DNA of 47,280 nucleotides from Gammaproteobacteria bacterium (GCA_020344335.1 CP070821.1:70040-117319); one strand, 5' to 3'. Shown: positions 26,685 through 36,614, counted from the first letter of the stretch. Numbers and translations are program-made. Notes: generated from the sequence alone by a model not told the origin.

Positions 26685-27424
26685 AACTTGTAGCCGCGGT
26701 GGATTGCGACGATGCCGCCGGTCAGGTTATGGTAATCACAGTCTTCGAATCCGGCCGCCTGCAGCATACTCTCGAGTTTTTTCTGATCCGGGTGCATGCG
26801 GATGGATTCGGCCAGGTAGCGGTAACTGTCTGCATCACCGGCAAGCAGGCGACCGAGTACGGGTAGCACGTTAAACGAGTAAAAATTATAGGCCGGTTTC
26901 AGTGCGGCAACCGGTTTCGAGAATTCAAGTATCAACAGCCGTCCACCCGGTTTCAGAACCCGGTACATCGATTCGAGCGCAGTCTGCTTGTGCGTGACAT
27001 TACGCAATCCGAAAGCAATGAATATGCAATCAAAACTGTTTTCCGCAAACGGCAGCTGTTCTGCATTCGCCTGGATGTAGTCAACCACCCCGGCGATGCC
27101 GCGGTCGAGTAAGCGCGCCCGACCGGTGCGTATCATGACACTGTTGATGTCGGACAGGACAATCCTCCCGGCTTTGCCGACACGGGGGGCAGCCAGCCTT
27201 GTGAGATCGCCGGTTCCCCCGGCAAGGTCAAGTATCTGCTGGCCCGGCTGGATATTGGCCATATTGACCACGGCGCGCTTCCAGATGCGGTGGATGCCGA
27301 GTGACATGGCATCGTTCATAAGGTCATAGTCACCGGCAACCGAGTCGAAGACCGCGCGGACCTTATGCACCTTTTTATCTACCGGCACATCCTGGAAGCC
27401 GAAATGTGTGGTTTTGTCTGGCAT
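26681..27424 (-). CDS. ubiE: Ubiquinone/menaquinone C-methyltransferase UbiE
   Basis: S-adenosylmethionine-dependent C-methyltransferase of quinone synthesis. The 247-aa protein has SAM motif I ([12 protein letters not shown]) and the UbiE signatures [18 protein letters not shown] and [16 protein letters not shown]. It heads the ubiE-RDD-ubiJ-ubiB run, and each junction overlaps by 1-4 nt. A DUF971 gene lies 75 bp upstream on the same strand. Confidence 0.97.
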   Translation of the reverse strand: MPDKTTHFGFQDVPVDKKVHKVRAVFDSVAGDYDLMNDAMSLGIHRIWKRAVVNMANIQPGQQILDLAGGTGDLTRLAAPRVGKAGRIVLSDINSVMIRTGRARLLDRGIAGVVDYIQANAEQLPFAENSFDCIFIAFGLRNVTHKQTALESMYRVLKPGGRLLILEFSKPVAALKPAYNFYSFNVLPVLGRLLAGDADSYRYLAESIRMHPDQKKLESMLQAAGFEDCDYHNLTGGIVAIHRGYKF

Positions 27425-27499
27425 GCGGTTGTTATCGTGTGTTTTGTCAATTTACCGCAACAGCACAGCTGGCGCAGTTAAAAACGGCTTGCTGGCGTA

Positions 27500-27862
27500 C
27501 TATTCCCTGCGCTGGTGTCCGGCCGCCTCGAGTTTTTCCAGGTATTCGTTCCAGTAGGCTTCCTGATTTTTGCCGAATTCATACAGTGTTTCCCAGGAGT
27601 AGATGCCGGTGTCATGCCCGTCATCAAAATGTGGCTGTATGGCGTAATTTCCAACCGGGTCGACCCGGGTGATGTTGACATCCTCCTTGCCGACCTGCAG
27701 CACACCCTGCCCGGGCCCGTGTCCCTGAACTTCCGCAGACGGTGAATACACGCGGAGAAATTCGTAGGGCAGCCTGAAATGCGCGCCATCTGCAAAGGAA
27801 ATTTCCAGCACACGGGATTTCTGGTGCAGACTGATTTCTGTTGGTTTGGGTGTATCTGTCAT
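27500..27862 (-). CDS. DUF971 (GBBH-like N-terminal domain) protein
   Basis: Short protein (120 aa from the ATG at 27862) made of the DUF971 domain: LEISFADGAHFRLPYEFLRVYSPSAEVQG, then VNITRVDPVGNYAIQPHFDDGHDTGIYSW. This fold resembles the N-terminal domain of gamma-butyrobetaine hydroxylase. Stand-alone members occur near ubiE and Fe-S/Mrp genes, but no firm function is known. The frame is open to 27901, but the internal ATG gives a better family fit. Confidence 0.85.
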   Translation of the reverse strand: MTDTPKPTEISLHQKSRVLEISFADGAHFRLPYEFLRVYSPSAEVQGHGPGQGVLQVGKEDVNITRVDPVGNYAIQPHFDDGHDTGIYSWETLYEFGKNQEAYWNEYLEKLEAAGHQRRE

Positions 27863-27910
27863 GGCGTCTCTGTAATAACAAGTACTTGTCAGGCAGGACA
27901 AGGATCCCGT

Positions 27911-29239
27911 TCAAAGTATATACCGGCTCAGGTCTTCATCCTTCACCAGCTCGTCAAGATGCTTGTCAACATAGGCGGCATCGATGCGTATGGTACTGCC
28001 GGACTGGTCTGTGGCCTCGAAGGACACCGTCTCGAGGAGGCGTTCCATGACGGTGTGCAGGCGGCGCGCACCGATGTTTTCCATGCGCTCATTGATATCA
28101 CTGGCGATTTCGGCTATGCGCACGATGCTATCTTCGCTGAATTCGAGGTTGACAGACTCGGTATTCATCAACGCGGTGTACTGCTCGGTCAGCGAGGCAT
28201 CCGGCTCGGTAAGGATACGGACAAAATCCCCCGTGCCGAGTGCGCCCAGTTCCACGCGGATCGGCAGGCGTCCCTGCAGTTCCGGGATCAGGTCGGACGG
28301 CTTCGACAGGTGGAATGCGCCGGATGCGATAAACAGAATATGGTCGGTCTTCACCATGCCATGCTTGGTGGACACCGTGCTGCCTTCGACCAGTGGCAGG
28401 AGGTCACGTTGCACGCCTTCGCGTGATACGTCCGGACCGCTGGATTCACCGCGCCGTGTCACCTTGTCCATCTCGTCGATGAACACGATGCCGTTCTGTT
28501 CGGCATTCTCCACGGCAGCGAGCTTGATTTCCTCGTCATTGATCAGTTTTGCCGCTTCCTCGTCGGTGAGCAGTTTCATGGCATCCTGGATACGCAGTTT
28601 GCGGCGCTTGGTACGGCTGCCGGCGATGCCCTGGAACATGCCCTGCAGCTGGCTGGTCATCTCTTCCATGCCCGGTGGGGCCATGATTTCCACACCAACC
28701 GGTGCGGCGGCGACCTCGATATCGATTTCCTTGTCATCCATCTGCCCTTCACGCAGGCGCTTGCGGAATTTCTGGCGGGTCTCGGTGTGGGCCGAGCCGT
28801 CTTCGTCCGGGGCAATGCTACGGGGCTGGGGCAGCAGAGTGTCGAGGATGCGTTCTTCGGCGGCATCCTCGGCGCGGTTACGCACACGCGCCATTGCCTG
28901 TTCGCGCTCCATCTTGATGGCGACGTCGACGATGTCGCGGACGATAGATTCCACGTCGCGGCCCACGTAGCCGACCTCGGTGAACTTGGTGGCCTCGACC
29001 TTGATAAAGGGTGCCTTGGCCAGCCGCGCCAGCCGGCGCGCGATTTCGGTCTTGCCGACACCGGTCGGACCGATCATCAGGATATTCTTCGGGGTGATTT
29101 CGCTGCGCAGCGGTTCCTCGACCTGCATGCGCCGCCAGCGATTGCGCAGGGCAATGGCGACGGCGCGCTTGGCGTCATCCTGGCCAATGATGTGCTTGTC
29201 CAGTTCCTGGACAATTTCTCTGGGGGTCATTTCGGACAT
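27911..29239 (-). CDS. hslU: ATP-dependent protease ATPase subunit HslU
   Basis: AAA+ unfoldase that feeds proteins into the HslV peptidase. It has the Walker A motif [13 protein letters not shown], an intermediate domain rich in charged residues (about 110-230), Walker B FIDEMDK and the C-terminal LSRYIL tail that docks into HslV. Length 442 aa is typical. It lies 82 bp downstream of hslV across a very AT-rich spacer and is likely co-transcribed from the heat-shock-type promoter before hslV. Confidence 0.97.
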   Translation of the reverse strand: MSEMTPREIVQELDKHIIGQDDAKRAVAIALRNRWRRMQVEEPLRSEITPKNILMIGPTGVGKTEIARRLARLAKAPFIKVEATKFTEVGYVGRDVESIVRDIVDVAIKMEREQAMARVRNRAEDAAEERILDTLLPQPRSIAPDEDGSAHTETRQKFRKRLREGQMDDKEIDIEVAAAPVGVEIMAPPGMEEMTSQLQGMFQGIAGSRTKRRKLRIQDAMKLLTDEEAAKLINDEEIKLAAVENAEQNGIVFIDEMDKVTRRGESSGPDVSREGVQRDLLPLVEGSTVSTKHGMVKTDHILFIASGAFHLSKPSDLIPELQGRLPIRVELGALGTGDFVRILTEPDASLTEQYTALMNTESVNLEFSEDSIVRIAEIASDINERMENIGARRLHTVMERLLETVSFEATDQSGSTIRIDAAYVDKHLDELVKDEDLSRYIL

Positions 29240-29321
29240 AATGAATTAATTAAAACGAGTAATTACAAATAATTATTGGTAATATAATAGATAACTATAT
29301 ATTTAGATAAATATCTAACAA
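29240..29321. other. AT-rich hslV-hslU spacer with inverted repeat
   Basis: This 82-bp spacer is strikingly AT-rich in a GC-rich region. It contains the inverted repeat TTAGATA-AA-TATCTAA (29303-29318), placed directly after the hslV stop on the minus strand. It could hold an extra promoter for hslU or an mRNA processing site; neither can be shown here. Confidence 0.5.
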
Positions 29322-29864
29322 TTAGGCAAACTTCAGTTCCTCGAGGGTCAGGTTGCGATTGGTATAGATGCAGATATCCGCCGCGATATTGAGTGACTGC
29401 TCGGTAATGGTACGGGCGTCCAGATCGGTATTCTCCATCAGGGCACGTGCGGCGGCCTGAGCAAACGCACCGCCGGAACCGATGGCCATCAGGGACTCCT
29501 CCGGCTCGATGACATCGCCATTGCCGCTGATGATCAGCGAGGTTTCCCTATCGGCGACCGCCAGCAGGGCTTCCAGGTTGCGCAGCATCTTGCTGGTGCG
29601 CCAGTCCTTGGCCAGCTCCACGGCGGAGCGTGTCAGTTGGCCCTGGTGTTTCTCCAGCTTGCCCTCGAATAGCTCGAACAGGGTGAAGGCATCGGCCGTG
29701 CCGCCGGCGAAGCCGGCCAGCACCTGATCCTGGTAGAGGCGCCGTACCTTGCACGCATTGCCTTTCATGATGGTATCGCCCATGGACACCTGGCCGTCAC
29801 CGCCGATGACCACGCTGCCATTACGCCGCACGGACAGGATGGTCGTACCTCGAAATTGTTTCAC
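29322..29864 (-). CDS. hslV: ATP-dependent protease peptidase subunit HslV
   Basis: Proteasome-like threonine protease forming the HslVU complex. The mature N-terminus [21 protein letters not shown] is preceded by a 6-residue propeptide (MKQFRG), so Thr7 would become the catalytic Thr1 after processing. I chose the GTG at 29864 (180 aa), which has GGAG 7 nt upstream. The open frame extends to 29945, but that extension does not resemble the family. xerC lies upstream on the same strand, as in many bacteria. Confidence 0.96.
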   Translation of the reverse strand: MKQFRGTTILSVRRNGSVVIGGDGQVSMGDTIMKGNACKVRRLYQDQVLAGFAGGTADAFTLFELFEGKLEKHQGQLTRSAVELAKDWRTSKMLRNLEALLAVADRETSLIISGNGDVIEPEESLMAIGSGGAFAQAAARALMENTDLDARTITEQSLNIAADICIYTNRNLTLEELKFA

Positions 29865-29905
29865 TGACTTGCTCCCGGGCAAAGGGCGTTCGATTGTACA
29901 CCATT

Positions 29906-29934
29906 GTATTGGGTCAATTAGTCTTGATTTAAAG
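29906..29934 (-). promoter_or_regulatory. Sigma-32-type heat-shock promoter of hslVU
   Basis: On the minus strand CTTTAAA (29928-29934) and CCCAATAC (29906-29913) are separated by 14 nt. They fit the RpoH consensus CTTGAAA-N(11-16)-CCCCATNT with one and two mismatches. The element ends about 40 nt before the hslV GTG. HslVU is a known heat-shock protease in E. coli, which supports the reading. Confidence 0.65.
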
Positions 29935-30053
29935 GGATTTGCCACGCACTGAAAGCTGTTCCACTGCCTGGCTCGTATGGCCAGACGTATCCGCGATGAC
30001 CGGTCCTGCTGGGGTGACTCGATGACAGCCTGCCAATTGAGGCTTAATCCGGC

Positions 30054-30962
30054 TTACTGTTTGTCTGACTTGCGCGCGCGCGGGTGGGCGGCATCGTAGA
30101 CCCTGGCGAGGTGCTGAAAATCAAGGTGGGTGTAGATCTGGGTGGTACTAATGTCCGCATGCCCGAGCAGTTCCTGCACCGCACGCAGGTCGCCGCTGGA
30201 CTCCAGCAGGTGGCTGGCAAACGAGTGGCGCAGGGTATGCGGATGCACGTCCCCGGGGATGCCCTGTTGTCGGGCCCAGCGCTTGATCCGCTGCTGCACT
30301 GCACGCCGGCCAAGGCGCTGTCCCCGGCGGCCGGTGAACACCGCGGATTCGCCCTCGGCCAGCTGTGCCGGGCGCACCTGCAGCCAGGCCCGCAAGGCCG
30401 CCAGCGCCTTGGTGCCTACCGGGACCACGCGGACCTTGTTGCCCTTGCCGGTGACCCGCACCATGTGCTCGGCCAGGTCGATGTCTTCCAGATTGAGTGA
30501 TACCAGTTCCGACAGGCGCAGGCCCGACGAGTACATCAGCTCCAGCATGGCGAGGTCACGTAGCGCCAGCCCATCTCCCGCCGCACCGCCCATCAGGCGT
30601 GCAATATCATCGACATTCAGGGTATCCGGCAGTCGGCGTTCCGATTTGGGGGCGCGCACGTCATGCGCGGGATTGCTGGTCACCTGCCGCTCGCGCAACA
30701 GGTAGTTGTAGAAACTGCGGACCGCGGACAGGCGCCGCTGGATGCTGCGGCCGCTTAACCCCCGGCGATGGGCAAGGGCCGCGAACTGTCGCACCGCGTG
30801 GGTATCGAGCTGTGCCCAGCCGTTGATGCCGGCCTTCCGGTAGAAGGCGAGCAGTTCCGCGAGGTCGCGTTGATAATGGTTGCAGGTGTTTGCCGACAGG
30901 CGCCGCTCTGTCTGCAGGTGATGCAGAAAGCGGTCTATCCATTGCTGTGAGTCAACCGGCAC
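30054..30962 (-). CDS. xerC: Tyrosine recombinase XerC
   Basis: Site-specific recombinase that resolves chromosome dimers at dif together with XerD. The 302-aa protein has a SAM-like core-binding domain (about 5-90) and the catalytic domain with the full residue set: Arg149, Lys173, His242, Arg245, His268 and nucleophile Tyr277 ([12 protein letters not shown]). It belongs to the lptM-lysA-dapF-DUF484-xerC run and lies 20 bp after the DUF484 gene, which distinguishes it from phage or integron recombinases. Confidence 0.95.
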   Translation of the reverse strand: MPVDSQQWIDRFLHHLQTERRLSANTCNHYQRDLAELLAFYRKAGINGWAQLDTHAVRQFAALAHRRGLSGRSIQRRLSAVRSFYNYLLRERQVTSNPAHDVRAPKSERRLPDTLNVDDIARLMGGAAGDGLALRDLAMLELMYSSGLRLSELVSLNLEDIDLAEHMVRVTGKGNKVRVVPVGTKALAALRAWLQVRPAQLAEGESAVFTGRRGQRLGRRAVQQRIKRWARQQGIPGDVHPHTLRHSFASHLLESSGDLRAVQELLGHADISTTQIYTHLDFQHLARVYDAAHPRARKSDKQ

Positions 30963-30982
30963 GCTGGGGTTACCGTGAAGAA

Positions 30983-31705
30983 CTAACCGGTAGTGGCGGG
31001 TTCCGGCTGCAGGTGGGCGTACAGTAACAGGTCCAGCAGTTCACTGAGATGGGTCAGAAACAGCGTACCCATACCGGGATGAAAACGATTGGCTTCCTGG
31101 CTGCCTATGCCCAGCAGGCCGGTGGCGCCTTTTCTGCCCAGCGGTATCAGTGCGACCGACTCGACCGCGGGCGCCTGGTCACCGAACAGGTAGGCAAGTT
31201 GTTCCTGCTTGAGGCGTCCGCATTGCGGACGGCAGGCCTTGTAGAAGGATTCGAAATGCGTGAGTTCCGGGGCATCCCGGTCAAACAGGTCGACGCCGCA
31301 TTCGCGGGCACGCGCTTCCGGCAGCCCGGCCAGGCGAACGACGACAGTATCGGCCTTGAATTCGCCCAGCAGCTGTTCGCGCAGCGTGTCCAGCAGGGCT
31401 TCCAGCGTATGCGAATTGATCAGCCCCAGGGTCAGCTGGTGCATGCGTTCGTTGAGGCGGTTGTTGTCGCGTGCCACGTGCACGAGATCCATCAACTTGC
31501 GTTTCAACTGCCGGTTCTGGTCGCGTAACACCTTGACCTGGTGTTCCACGAGCGAGACGGCAGTACCGCAGGTATGCGGGACCTCCAGCATCGCCAGCAG
31601 GCTGGTGTTGTTCAGGAAGAAATCCGGATTATCACGCAAATAATCGGCAACCGTCTTTTCATCAAGCGGTTGTGTTTCAGACTGGGTTTGCTGTGATGTC
31701 GTCAT
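30983..31705 (-). CDS. DUF484 family protein (GAF-like)
   Basis: Conserved 240-aa protein of the DUF484 family, always found between dapF and xerC in gammaproteobacteria (E. coli YigA locus). It has the N-terminal [26 protein letters not shown] motif, a short coiled coil (about 55-85) and a C-terminal GAF-like domain with [28 protein letters not shown]. Function is unknown. The ATG at 31705 overlaps the dapF stop by 4 nt. Confidence 0.9.
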   Translation of the reverse strand: MTTSQQTQSETQPLDEKTVADYLRDNPDFFLNNTSLLAMLEVPHTCGTAVSLVEHQVKVLRDQNRQLKRKLMDLVHVARDNNRLNERMHQLTLGLINSHTLEALLDTLREQLLGEFKADTVVVRLAGLPEARARECGVDLFDRDAPELTHFESFYKACRPQCGRLKQEQLAYLFGDQAPAVESVALIPLGRKGATGLLGIGSQEANRFHPGMGTLFLTHLSELLDLLLYAHLQPEPATTG

Positions 31706-32532
31706 AGATCGATTTGTCCCCGGTATACCAGTGTTGCAGGCCCCGTCATATAGACCGGGTAGCCCTCTCCGGCCCACTTTACCACAAGATCGCCGCCCTT
31801 CAGGGAGACATTTACCCGCGGCGCCAGCTGGTCGCGCAACCGGCCGGCCACCACGGCGGCACAGGCGCCGCTGCCACAGGCCTGGGTTTCGCCCGCGCCG
31901 CGCTCATAGACCCGCAGGCGGATATGCTCGGGGTCAATCAGCTGCATGAAGCCGGCATTGACGCGTTGCGGAAAGCGCGGGTGGCTTTCAATCAACGGGC
32001 CAAGACGTGCAACCGGTGCCGATTCGATCACGTCAACCACGGTAATAGCGTGCGGATTGCCCAGGGACAGGGTGCTGATCTCGAGGACTTCACTGTCGAC
32101 TTCCAGTGGATAGGTTTGCGCGAATTCCTCCGCATCGAACGGGACATCGGCCGGCGCCAGGCGTGGTTCACCCATATCGACCGTGACCTGGCCGTCTGCC
32201 TCGAGCACCAGTTGCAGGAGGCCGGATTGCGTCTCCACCTGCAGTTCCGGCTTGTCGGTGAGGCCCCGGTCATGCACGAAGCGCATCAGGCAGCGCGCCC
32301 CGTTGCCGCACTGGCCCACCTCCCCGCCATCGGCATTGTAGATGCGGTAACGGAAGTCGGCTGCAGCCGTGGTGGGCGCCTCGACCAGCAGCAGCTGGTC
32401 AAACCCGACACCGCGGTGCCGGTCAGCCAGCGACTGCACCTGCGCGGAGGTGAGGTCAACGGACTGGTTGATGGCGTCGATGACCATGAAGTCATTGCCG
32501 AGGCCGTGCATTTTCGAAAATTCCAGATTCAT
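31702..32532 (-). CDS. dapF: Diaminopimelate epimerase
   Basis: Cofactor-independent racemase converting LL- to meso-diaminopimelate for peptidoglycan and lysine. The two catalytic thiols are Cys75 (GQCGNGARC) and Cys219 (ACGSGACAA), at the positions expected for the family. Length 276 aa matches. It overlaps the DUF484 gene by ATGA. The 164 bp between it and the upstream lysA contain no gene. Confidence 0.97.
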   Translation of the reverse strand: MNLEFSKMHGLGNDFMVIDAINQSVDLTSAQVQSLADRHRGVGFDQLLLVEAPTTAAADFRYRIYNADGGEVGQCGNGARCLMRFVHDRGLTDKPELQVETQSGLLQLVLEADGQVTVDMGEPRLAPADVPFDAEEFAQTYPLEVDSEVLEISTLSLGNPHAITVVDVIESAPVARLGPLIESHPRFPQRVNAGFMQLIDPEHIRLRVYERGAGETQACGSGACAAVVAGRLRDQLAPRVNVSLKGGDLVVKWAGEGYPVYMTGPATLVYRGQIDL

Positions 32533-32696
32533 TCCAGTTACAGGCTGTTTAGCGGTTCACCCAAAGGTCAGGGAGCAACAACAGGGAAAAACCGCGTTGT
32601 TCGATTGTCCCAAAAACAAAACGAGTACACATGATTTTCTGTTAGCAACCGAAAGACTCTCTCCGCGAACGTCATGCCCCGGCAGGCAGCAGGATC

Positions 32697-33950
32697 TCAT
32701 TGCGGCAGCAGGTGCTCGCCACGGGTGAGGTCTTCCAGGGTTTCGCGTTCCCGGATCACGGTAAACCGGTCACCATCGACCATGATCTCGGCCGCACGCG
32801 GCCGCGAATTGTAGTTGGAACTCATGGTAAAGCCGTAGGCGCCGGCCGAACGTACGGCCAGCAGGTCACCTTCGGCAAGCGCGAGTTTTCTGCCCTTGCC
32901 GAGAAAGTCGCCGGTTTCGCATACCGGTCCGACCACCTCAAAGACGCGTGTTTCGTGAGCGCTGTGTTGCTGCAGCGGTATGATGTCATGCCAGGCATCG
33001 TACAGTGCCGGGCGCTGCAGGTCGTTCATTGCGGCATCGACAATGGCGAAATTGCGTTCCGCACCGGATTTCAGGTATTCCACGCGAGTCAGCAGGATGC
33101 CGGCATTGCCGGCGATCGCGCGACCCGGTTCCAGCAGGATTTCCAGCGAGCTGTCCACCAGCTTGTCGAGCAGGGCGCGCGCATAGGCATCCGGCAGCGG
33201 CGGATTGTCTCCCTCCTTGTAGCGGATCCCCAGTCCGCCGCCGACATCGACGTGGCGCAGTGTAATGCCTTCCGACTGCAATCGTGCAACCAGTTCCAGG
33301 ACCCTTTCGAGCGCATCCACAAACGGTGTGACATCGGTCAGTTGTGAGCCGATATGGCAGTCGATGCCGATGACCTCGAGGTGTGGCAGGTCGGCAGCTT
33401 GCCGGTAGATGTCCAGCGCAGCCGTGACATCGATGCCGAACTTGTTTTCCCGCAGGCCGGTCGAAATATAGGGATGCGTGCCGGCGTCCACATCCGGGTT
33501 GACGCGCAGTGCGACCGGTGCGGCAAGACTGGCGTGGCCGGCGACATCGTTAAGGCGCAGCAGTTCGGCTTTAGATTCAACATTGAAACAGCGGATCCCC
33601 GCCTCGAGCGCTTGCTGCATTTCGGTGGCGCGCTTGCCCACGCCGGAGAACACCACGCGTGCCGGATCGCCGCCGGCCTGCAGCACGCGCTGCAGTTCGC
33701 CCCCGGAGACAATATCGAAACCGGAACCGAGCTGTGCAAGCACCTGCAGTACGGCGAGACTTGAGTTTGCCTTGACGGCATAACAGACCAGGTGGTCATG
33801 ACCGGCAAGCGTCTCGTCGAACACCCGCCAGTGCCGTTCCAGGGTGGCGCGCGAATACACGTAGCAGGGCGTGCCGGCATACTGCACCACATCCATGAGG
33901 TCGACAGCTTCCGCCTGCAGGCGGCCATCACGGTATTCAAAATAGTCCAT
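32697..33950 (-). CDS. lysA: Diaminopimelate decarboxylase
   Basis: PLP-dependent (alanine racemase fold) enzyme that decarboxylates meso-diaminopimelate to lysine. The PLP lysine is Lys60 in CYAVKANSS. HVDVGGGLGIRY binds phosphate, and GPVCETGDFLG contains the dimer-interface catalytic Cys. I chose the ATG at 33950 (MDYFEYRDG, 417 aa); the frame is open to 33998 but would overlap lptM. It lies 16 bp after lptM, the standard gammaproteobacterial arrangement. Confidence 0.97.
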   Translation of the reverse strand: MDYFEYRDGRLQAEAVDLMDVVQYAGTPCYVYSRATLERHWRVFDETLAGHDHLVCYAVKANSSLAVLQVLAQLGSGFDIVSGGELQRVLQAGGDPARVVFSGVGKRATEMQQALEAGIRCFNVESKAELLRLNDVAGHASLAAPVALRVNPDVDAGTHPYISTGLRENKFGIDVTAALDIYRQAADLPHLEVIGIDCHIGSQLTDVTPFVDALERVLELVARLQSEGITLRHVDVGGGLGIRYKEGDNPPLPDAYARALLDKLVDSSLEILLEPGRAIAGNAGILLTRVEYLKSGAERNFAIVDAAMNDLQRPALYDAWHDIIPLQQHSAHETRVFEVVGPVCETGDFLGKGRKLALAEGDLLAVRSAGAYGFTMSSNYNSRPRAAEIMVDGDRFTVIRERETLEDLTRGEHLLPQ

Positions 33951-33966
33951 AGTGTGCGTATCCCGT

Positions 33967-34107
33967 TCAGCGGGCGTTGTGGTCCCGTTCTTCGGCATCC
34001 TCCGGCAGGTACAGCGGCCCGCGCTGCCCGCAGCCGGTGAGTACGGTGCTTGCCGTGATCATGACCAGTAGCAGCCACAACAGCCTTGATATAAGTCGGT
34101 TACGCAT
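33967..34107 (-). CDS. lptM: LPS translocon maturation lipoprotein LptM (YifL/LppL)
   Basis: Very small (46 aa) lipoprotein. A hydrophobic signal peptide ends in the lipobox LTGC, followed by the family signature GQRGPLYLPE right after the lipidated cysteine. In E. coli LptM helps oxidative maturation of LptD. The start at 34107 (MRNRLISRLLWLL) gives a normal signal peptide; an upstream in-frame ATG at 34161 is less likely. First gene of the run toward lysA. Confidence 0.9.
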   Translation of the reverse strand: MRNRLISRLLWLLLVMITASTVLTGCGQRGPLYLPEDAEERDHNAR

Positions 34108-34206
34108 GAGGGCTCTCCCTGAACCAGCCGCCAGTATACGGTCAGACCTGTGCAAACCCAATGCCGGGGACCGCTAACGGCAGTAATTTACGGCATACTA
34201 GGGTGT

Positions 34207-34884
34207 ATGACCGTTGAACTACCCGAGTGCATCGAAATCAACCCGGCGTGCGCGCCGCGTGCGAGCATCCTCTGGCTGCACGGTCTCGGTGCGGACGGCA
34301 ATGACTTTGCCCCGCTGATTCCGCAGCTCGGTATTGTCGATACACTCGGTGTGCGGGTGGTGCTGCCGCATGCGCCACACCAGCCCGTAGGCATCAACAA
34401 CGGCATGGTAATGCGCGCCTGGTACGACATCACGGCAACGGATTTCCGGGTAACGGAAGACGCGGCGGGCATCCGCGCTTCTGAAGCACTGCTGGGTGCG
34501 CTGATGGAGCGCGAGATGGAACGCGGCATCCCGGCGGAGCACATCCTGCTGGCCGGGTTTTCACAGGGCGGCGCCATCGCGTTGCACACCGGGCTGCGCT
34601 ACCCGCAACGGCTGGCCGGCATCCTGGTACTGTCGGCCTACCTGCCGCTGGCCGCGTCACTGGCAGCAGAACGCGCTGCGGCCAACGCCGGGATACCGAT
34701 CCTGCAGGCGCATGGCACGCATGACCCGCTGGTACCGCTTGTGTGGGCCATGCAGTCGCGCGATTACCTGGAAGAGTTGGGTTATCGGATCGACTGGCGG
34801 GAATACCCGATGCAGCATGCCATGTGCCCACAGGAAGTCGAGGACATCCGCAACTGGATAGTGAACGTGCTGGGTACGGTTTGA
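34207..34884 (+). CDS. Alpha/beta-hydrolase, phospholipase/carboxylesterase family
   Basis: Cytosolic serine hydrolase of the carboxylesterase/acyl-protein-thioesterase group, 225 aa from the ATG at 34207 (AGGGTG ribosome-binding site just upstream). The catalytic triad is visible: Ser119 in GFSQGG, Asp173 in HGTHDPLVP and His204 in YPMQHAMCP. The N-terminal LWLHGLGADGNDF forms the oxyanion region. The natural substrate is not known; family members hydrolyse short-chain esters or lysophospholipids. It is divergent from lptM, with 99 bp between the starts. Confidence 0.9.
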   Translation: MTVELPECIEINPACAPRASILWLHGLGADGNDFAPLIPQLGIVDTLGVRVVLPHAPHQPVGINNGMVMRAWYDITATDFRVTEDAAGIRASEALLGALMEREMERGIPAEHILLAGFSQGGAIALHTGLRYPQRLAGILVLSAYLPLAASLAAERAAANAGIPILQAHGTHDPLVPLVWAMQSRDYLEELGYRIDWREYPMQHAMCPQEVEDIRNWIVNVLGTV

Positions 34885-34931
34885 TAAATCAAAAAATAGT
34901 CACGCAAGGGTACACTGGAATCACCTCCCCC

Positions 34932-34949
34932 GCCTGCATCCATGCAGGC
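34932..34949. other. Perfect hairpin after the carboxylesterase gene
   Basis: GCCTGCAT-CC-ATGCAGGC is a perfect inverted repeat with 8-nt arms, 48 bp after the stop codon. No T-run follows. It may be a weak terminator or an mRNA 3' end structure. Confidence 0.4.
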
Positions 34950-35069
34950 CATTCTCCTGCCGTTGTGTAACATGCAGCTCGATGAGTCTGAGCCTTTTAC
35001 TGGTTGCCTATTCACGTCGGCAGGGGCATATTCGCGCCTGACGGCGGTTGCCGTCGCTGGGATGAGGGT

Positions 35070-36614
35070 ATGGAACCGGAAGCTTCAGAATCTGCTGTGC
35101 CGGTGGCCGGGCGCATCGCCTGGTACGCGGTCGCGATCTTTCTGAGTTCGGCTGGCCTGATGGTGCTGGAGATCGCCGCCGGGCGGTTGCTGGCCCCCTA
35201 CATCGGCGTGTCGCTGTATTCCTGGACGGCCATCATCGGCGTGGTGCTGGGCGGCCTGTCACTGGGTAACTGGCTGGGGGGCGTGTGGGCGGATCGGGGC
35301 GGCAGCGAACGCTCGGCGGGCCTGGTACTCGGGCTCGGCGCAGTGTCCTGTGTGGGCATCCTGTTGCTGCTGACCCTGGTCGCGCCGCCCCTGCAGCGCA
35401 GCGAACTGGGTCTGCTTACGGTCAGTTTCCTGTTCGTTGCGGCGCTTTTCTTTTTGCCCGCCATGTTGCTCGGTGTGGTGACGCCGTTGCTGACTACGCT
35501 GGCGCTGCGCCTGGATGCACGCACCGGGCACATCGTCGGCATGATGCACGCCCTGGCTGCGCTCGGCAGCATCGTCGGTACCTTCGCGACCGGTTACCTG
35601 TTTGTCCAGTACTTCGGTACCCACTCAGTGATCCTCGGTACCGGCGTGGTGCTGGGCCTGCTGGCGCTGGCCTTCCTGCTGCGCGCCCGCTGGACGCTGC
35701 TGGGGCTGGCCGTGCTTGCCGTTGCCGTCACGGTCTGGACCGAGGCGCGAGGCGGTTTTCTGCGACCCTGCGATCGCGAGAGCAACTATTTCTGCATTCG
35801 TGTGATCGACATGTCGGCCGAGGTACCGTTCGGCCGCGCACGCGGCATGGTGCTCGATCATCTGTTGCACGGCATTAGTCACGAAGGCGACCCGGAGCTG
35901 CTGGTTGCGCCCTACACCCACCTGATGGACGAACTGATCGCCGCACATCTCGGTGACAGGCAACACCCGCCTGCCTTTTTCTTTGCTGGCGGCGGTTCCT
36001 ATACCCAGCCGCGCGCCATACAGTCACGCTACCCGGGCTCGCGTGTCGTGGTGGCCGAACTCGACCCCGCGGTCACGTCGGTGGCGCAGAGCGAGCTGTA
36101 TTTCGAGCCCGGCGATGTACGCATTATTCATTCCGATGCGCGGCGCGTGCTGCAGCGCCTGCAGGAGCAGCATTTCGACATCATCGTCGGCGACGTGTTC
36201 CACGATATCGCCGTGCCCTTCCATCTTGTGACGCGGGAGTATGCCGGGCTGGTGAAGTCACGCCTCCACCCGGGTGGTCTCTACATCCTCAATGTCGTTG
36301 ACGTGTATCCCAACCCGAAACTGGTCAAGAGCATGCTGAAAACGCTGCGCGGGGTATTCGCCGGGGTGCATGTGTGGATCGAGAGCCGGGAGCAGCCGGA
36401 CTCGCGCGTCACCTACGTGATCTCGGCTGGCGATGCGCACAGCCCACCGGCGCGGATACGCGCAACACGCGGACTGCAACGCGAGTGGCACGATGTGACG
36501 CCCTCACTGGTGAAAGAGGGCACGCCACTGTCTGCGCTGCCGCTACTCACCGATGACCGGGTGCCAGTCGAGCGGCTACTTTCGACGCTGATTTTCACGG
36601 AGCTTGGGCGCTGA
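35070..36614 (+). CDS. Membrane protein fused to a spermidine synthase-like domain
   Basis: Fusion of an N-terminal multi-span membrane domain (about 7 helices, residues 14-235) with a C-terminal spermidine synthase-like Rossmann domain (about 300-440). The AdoMet-binding strand reads FFFAGGGSYTQPR rather than the GGGDGG of true spermidine synthases. The acidic segment VVVAELDPAVTSVAQ and the active-site region FDIIVGDVFHD are recognisable. Such fused proteins are widespread but poorly characterised; a real aminopropyltransferase activity is not assured, and no speD is nearby. I chose the ATG at 35070 (514 aa) with GAGGG upstream. Confidence 0.85.
   Translation: MEPEASESAVPVAGRIAWYAVAIFLSSAGLMVLEIAAGRLLAPYIGVSLYSWTAIIGVVLGGLSLGNWLGGVWADRGGSERSAGLVLGLGAVSCVGILLLLTLVAPPLQRSELGLLTVSFLFVAALFFLPAMLLGVVTPLLTTLALRLDARTGHIVGMMHALAALGSIVGTFATGYLFVQYFGTHSVILGTGVVLGLLALAFLLRARWTLLGLAVLAVAVTVWTEARGGFLRPCDRESNYFCIRVIDMSAEVPFGRARGMVLDHLLHGISHEGDPELLVAPYTHLMDELIAAHLGDRQHPPAFFFAGGGSYTQPRAIQSRYPGSRVVVAELDPAVTSVAQSELYFEPGDVRIIHSDARRVLQRLQEQHFDIIVGDVFHDIAVPFHLVTREYAGLVKSRLHPGGLYILNVVDVYPNPKLVKSMLKTLRGVFAGVHVWIESREQPDSRVTYVISAGDAHSPPARIRATRGLQREWHDVTPSLVKEGTPLSALPLLTDDRVPVERLLSTLIFTELGR

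Noticed and set aside
30054..30962. Tyrosine recombinase as sign of a mobile element or integron
   Set aside because: Gene order and length identify it as chromosomal XerC; no attachment site or cargo genes are nearby.
31714..32634. Plus-strand open frame (306 codons) opposite dapF
   Set aside because: dapF on the minus strand has both catalytic cysteines and operon context; the plus frame shows no recognisable domain.
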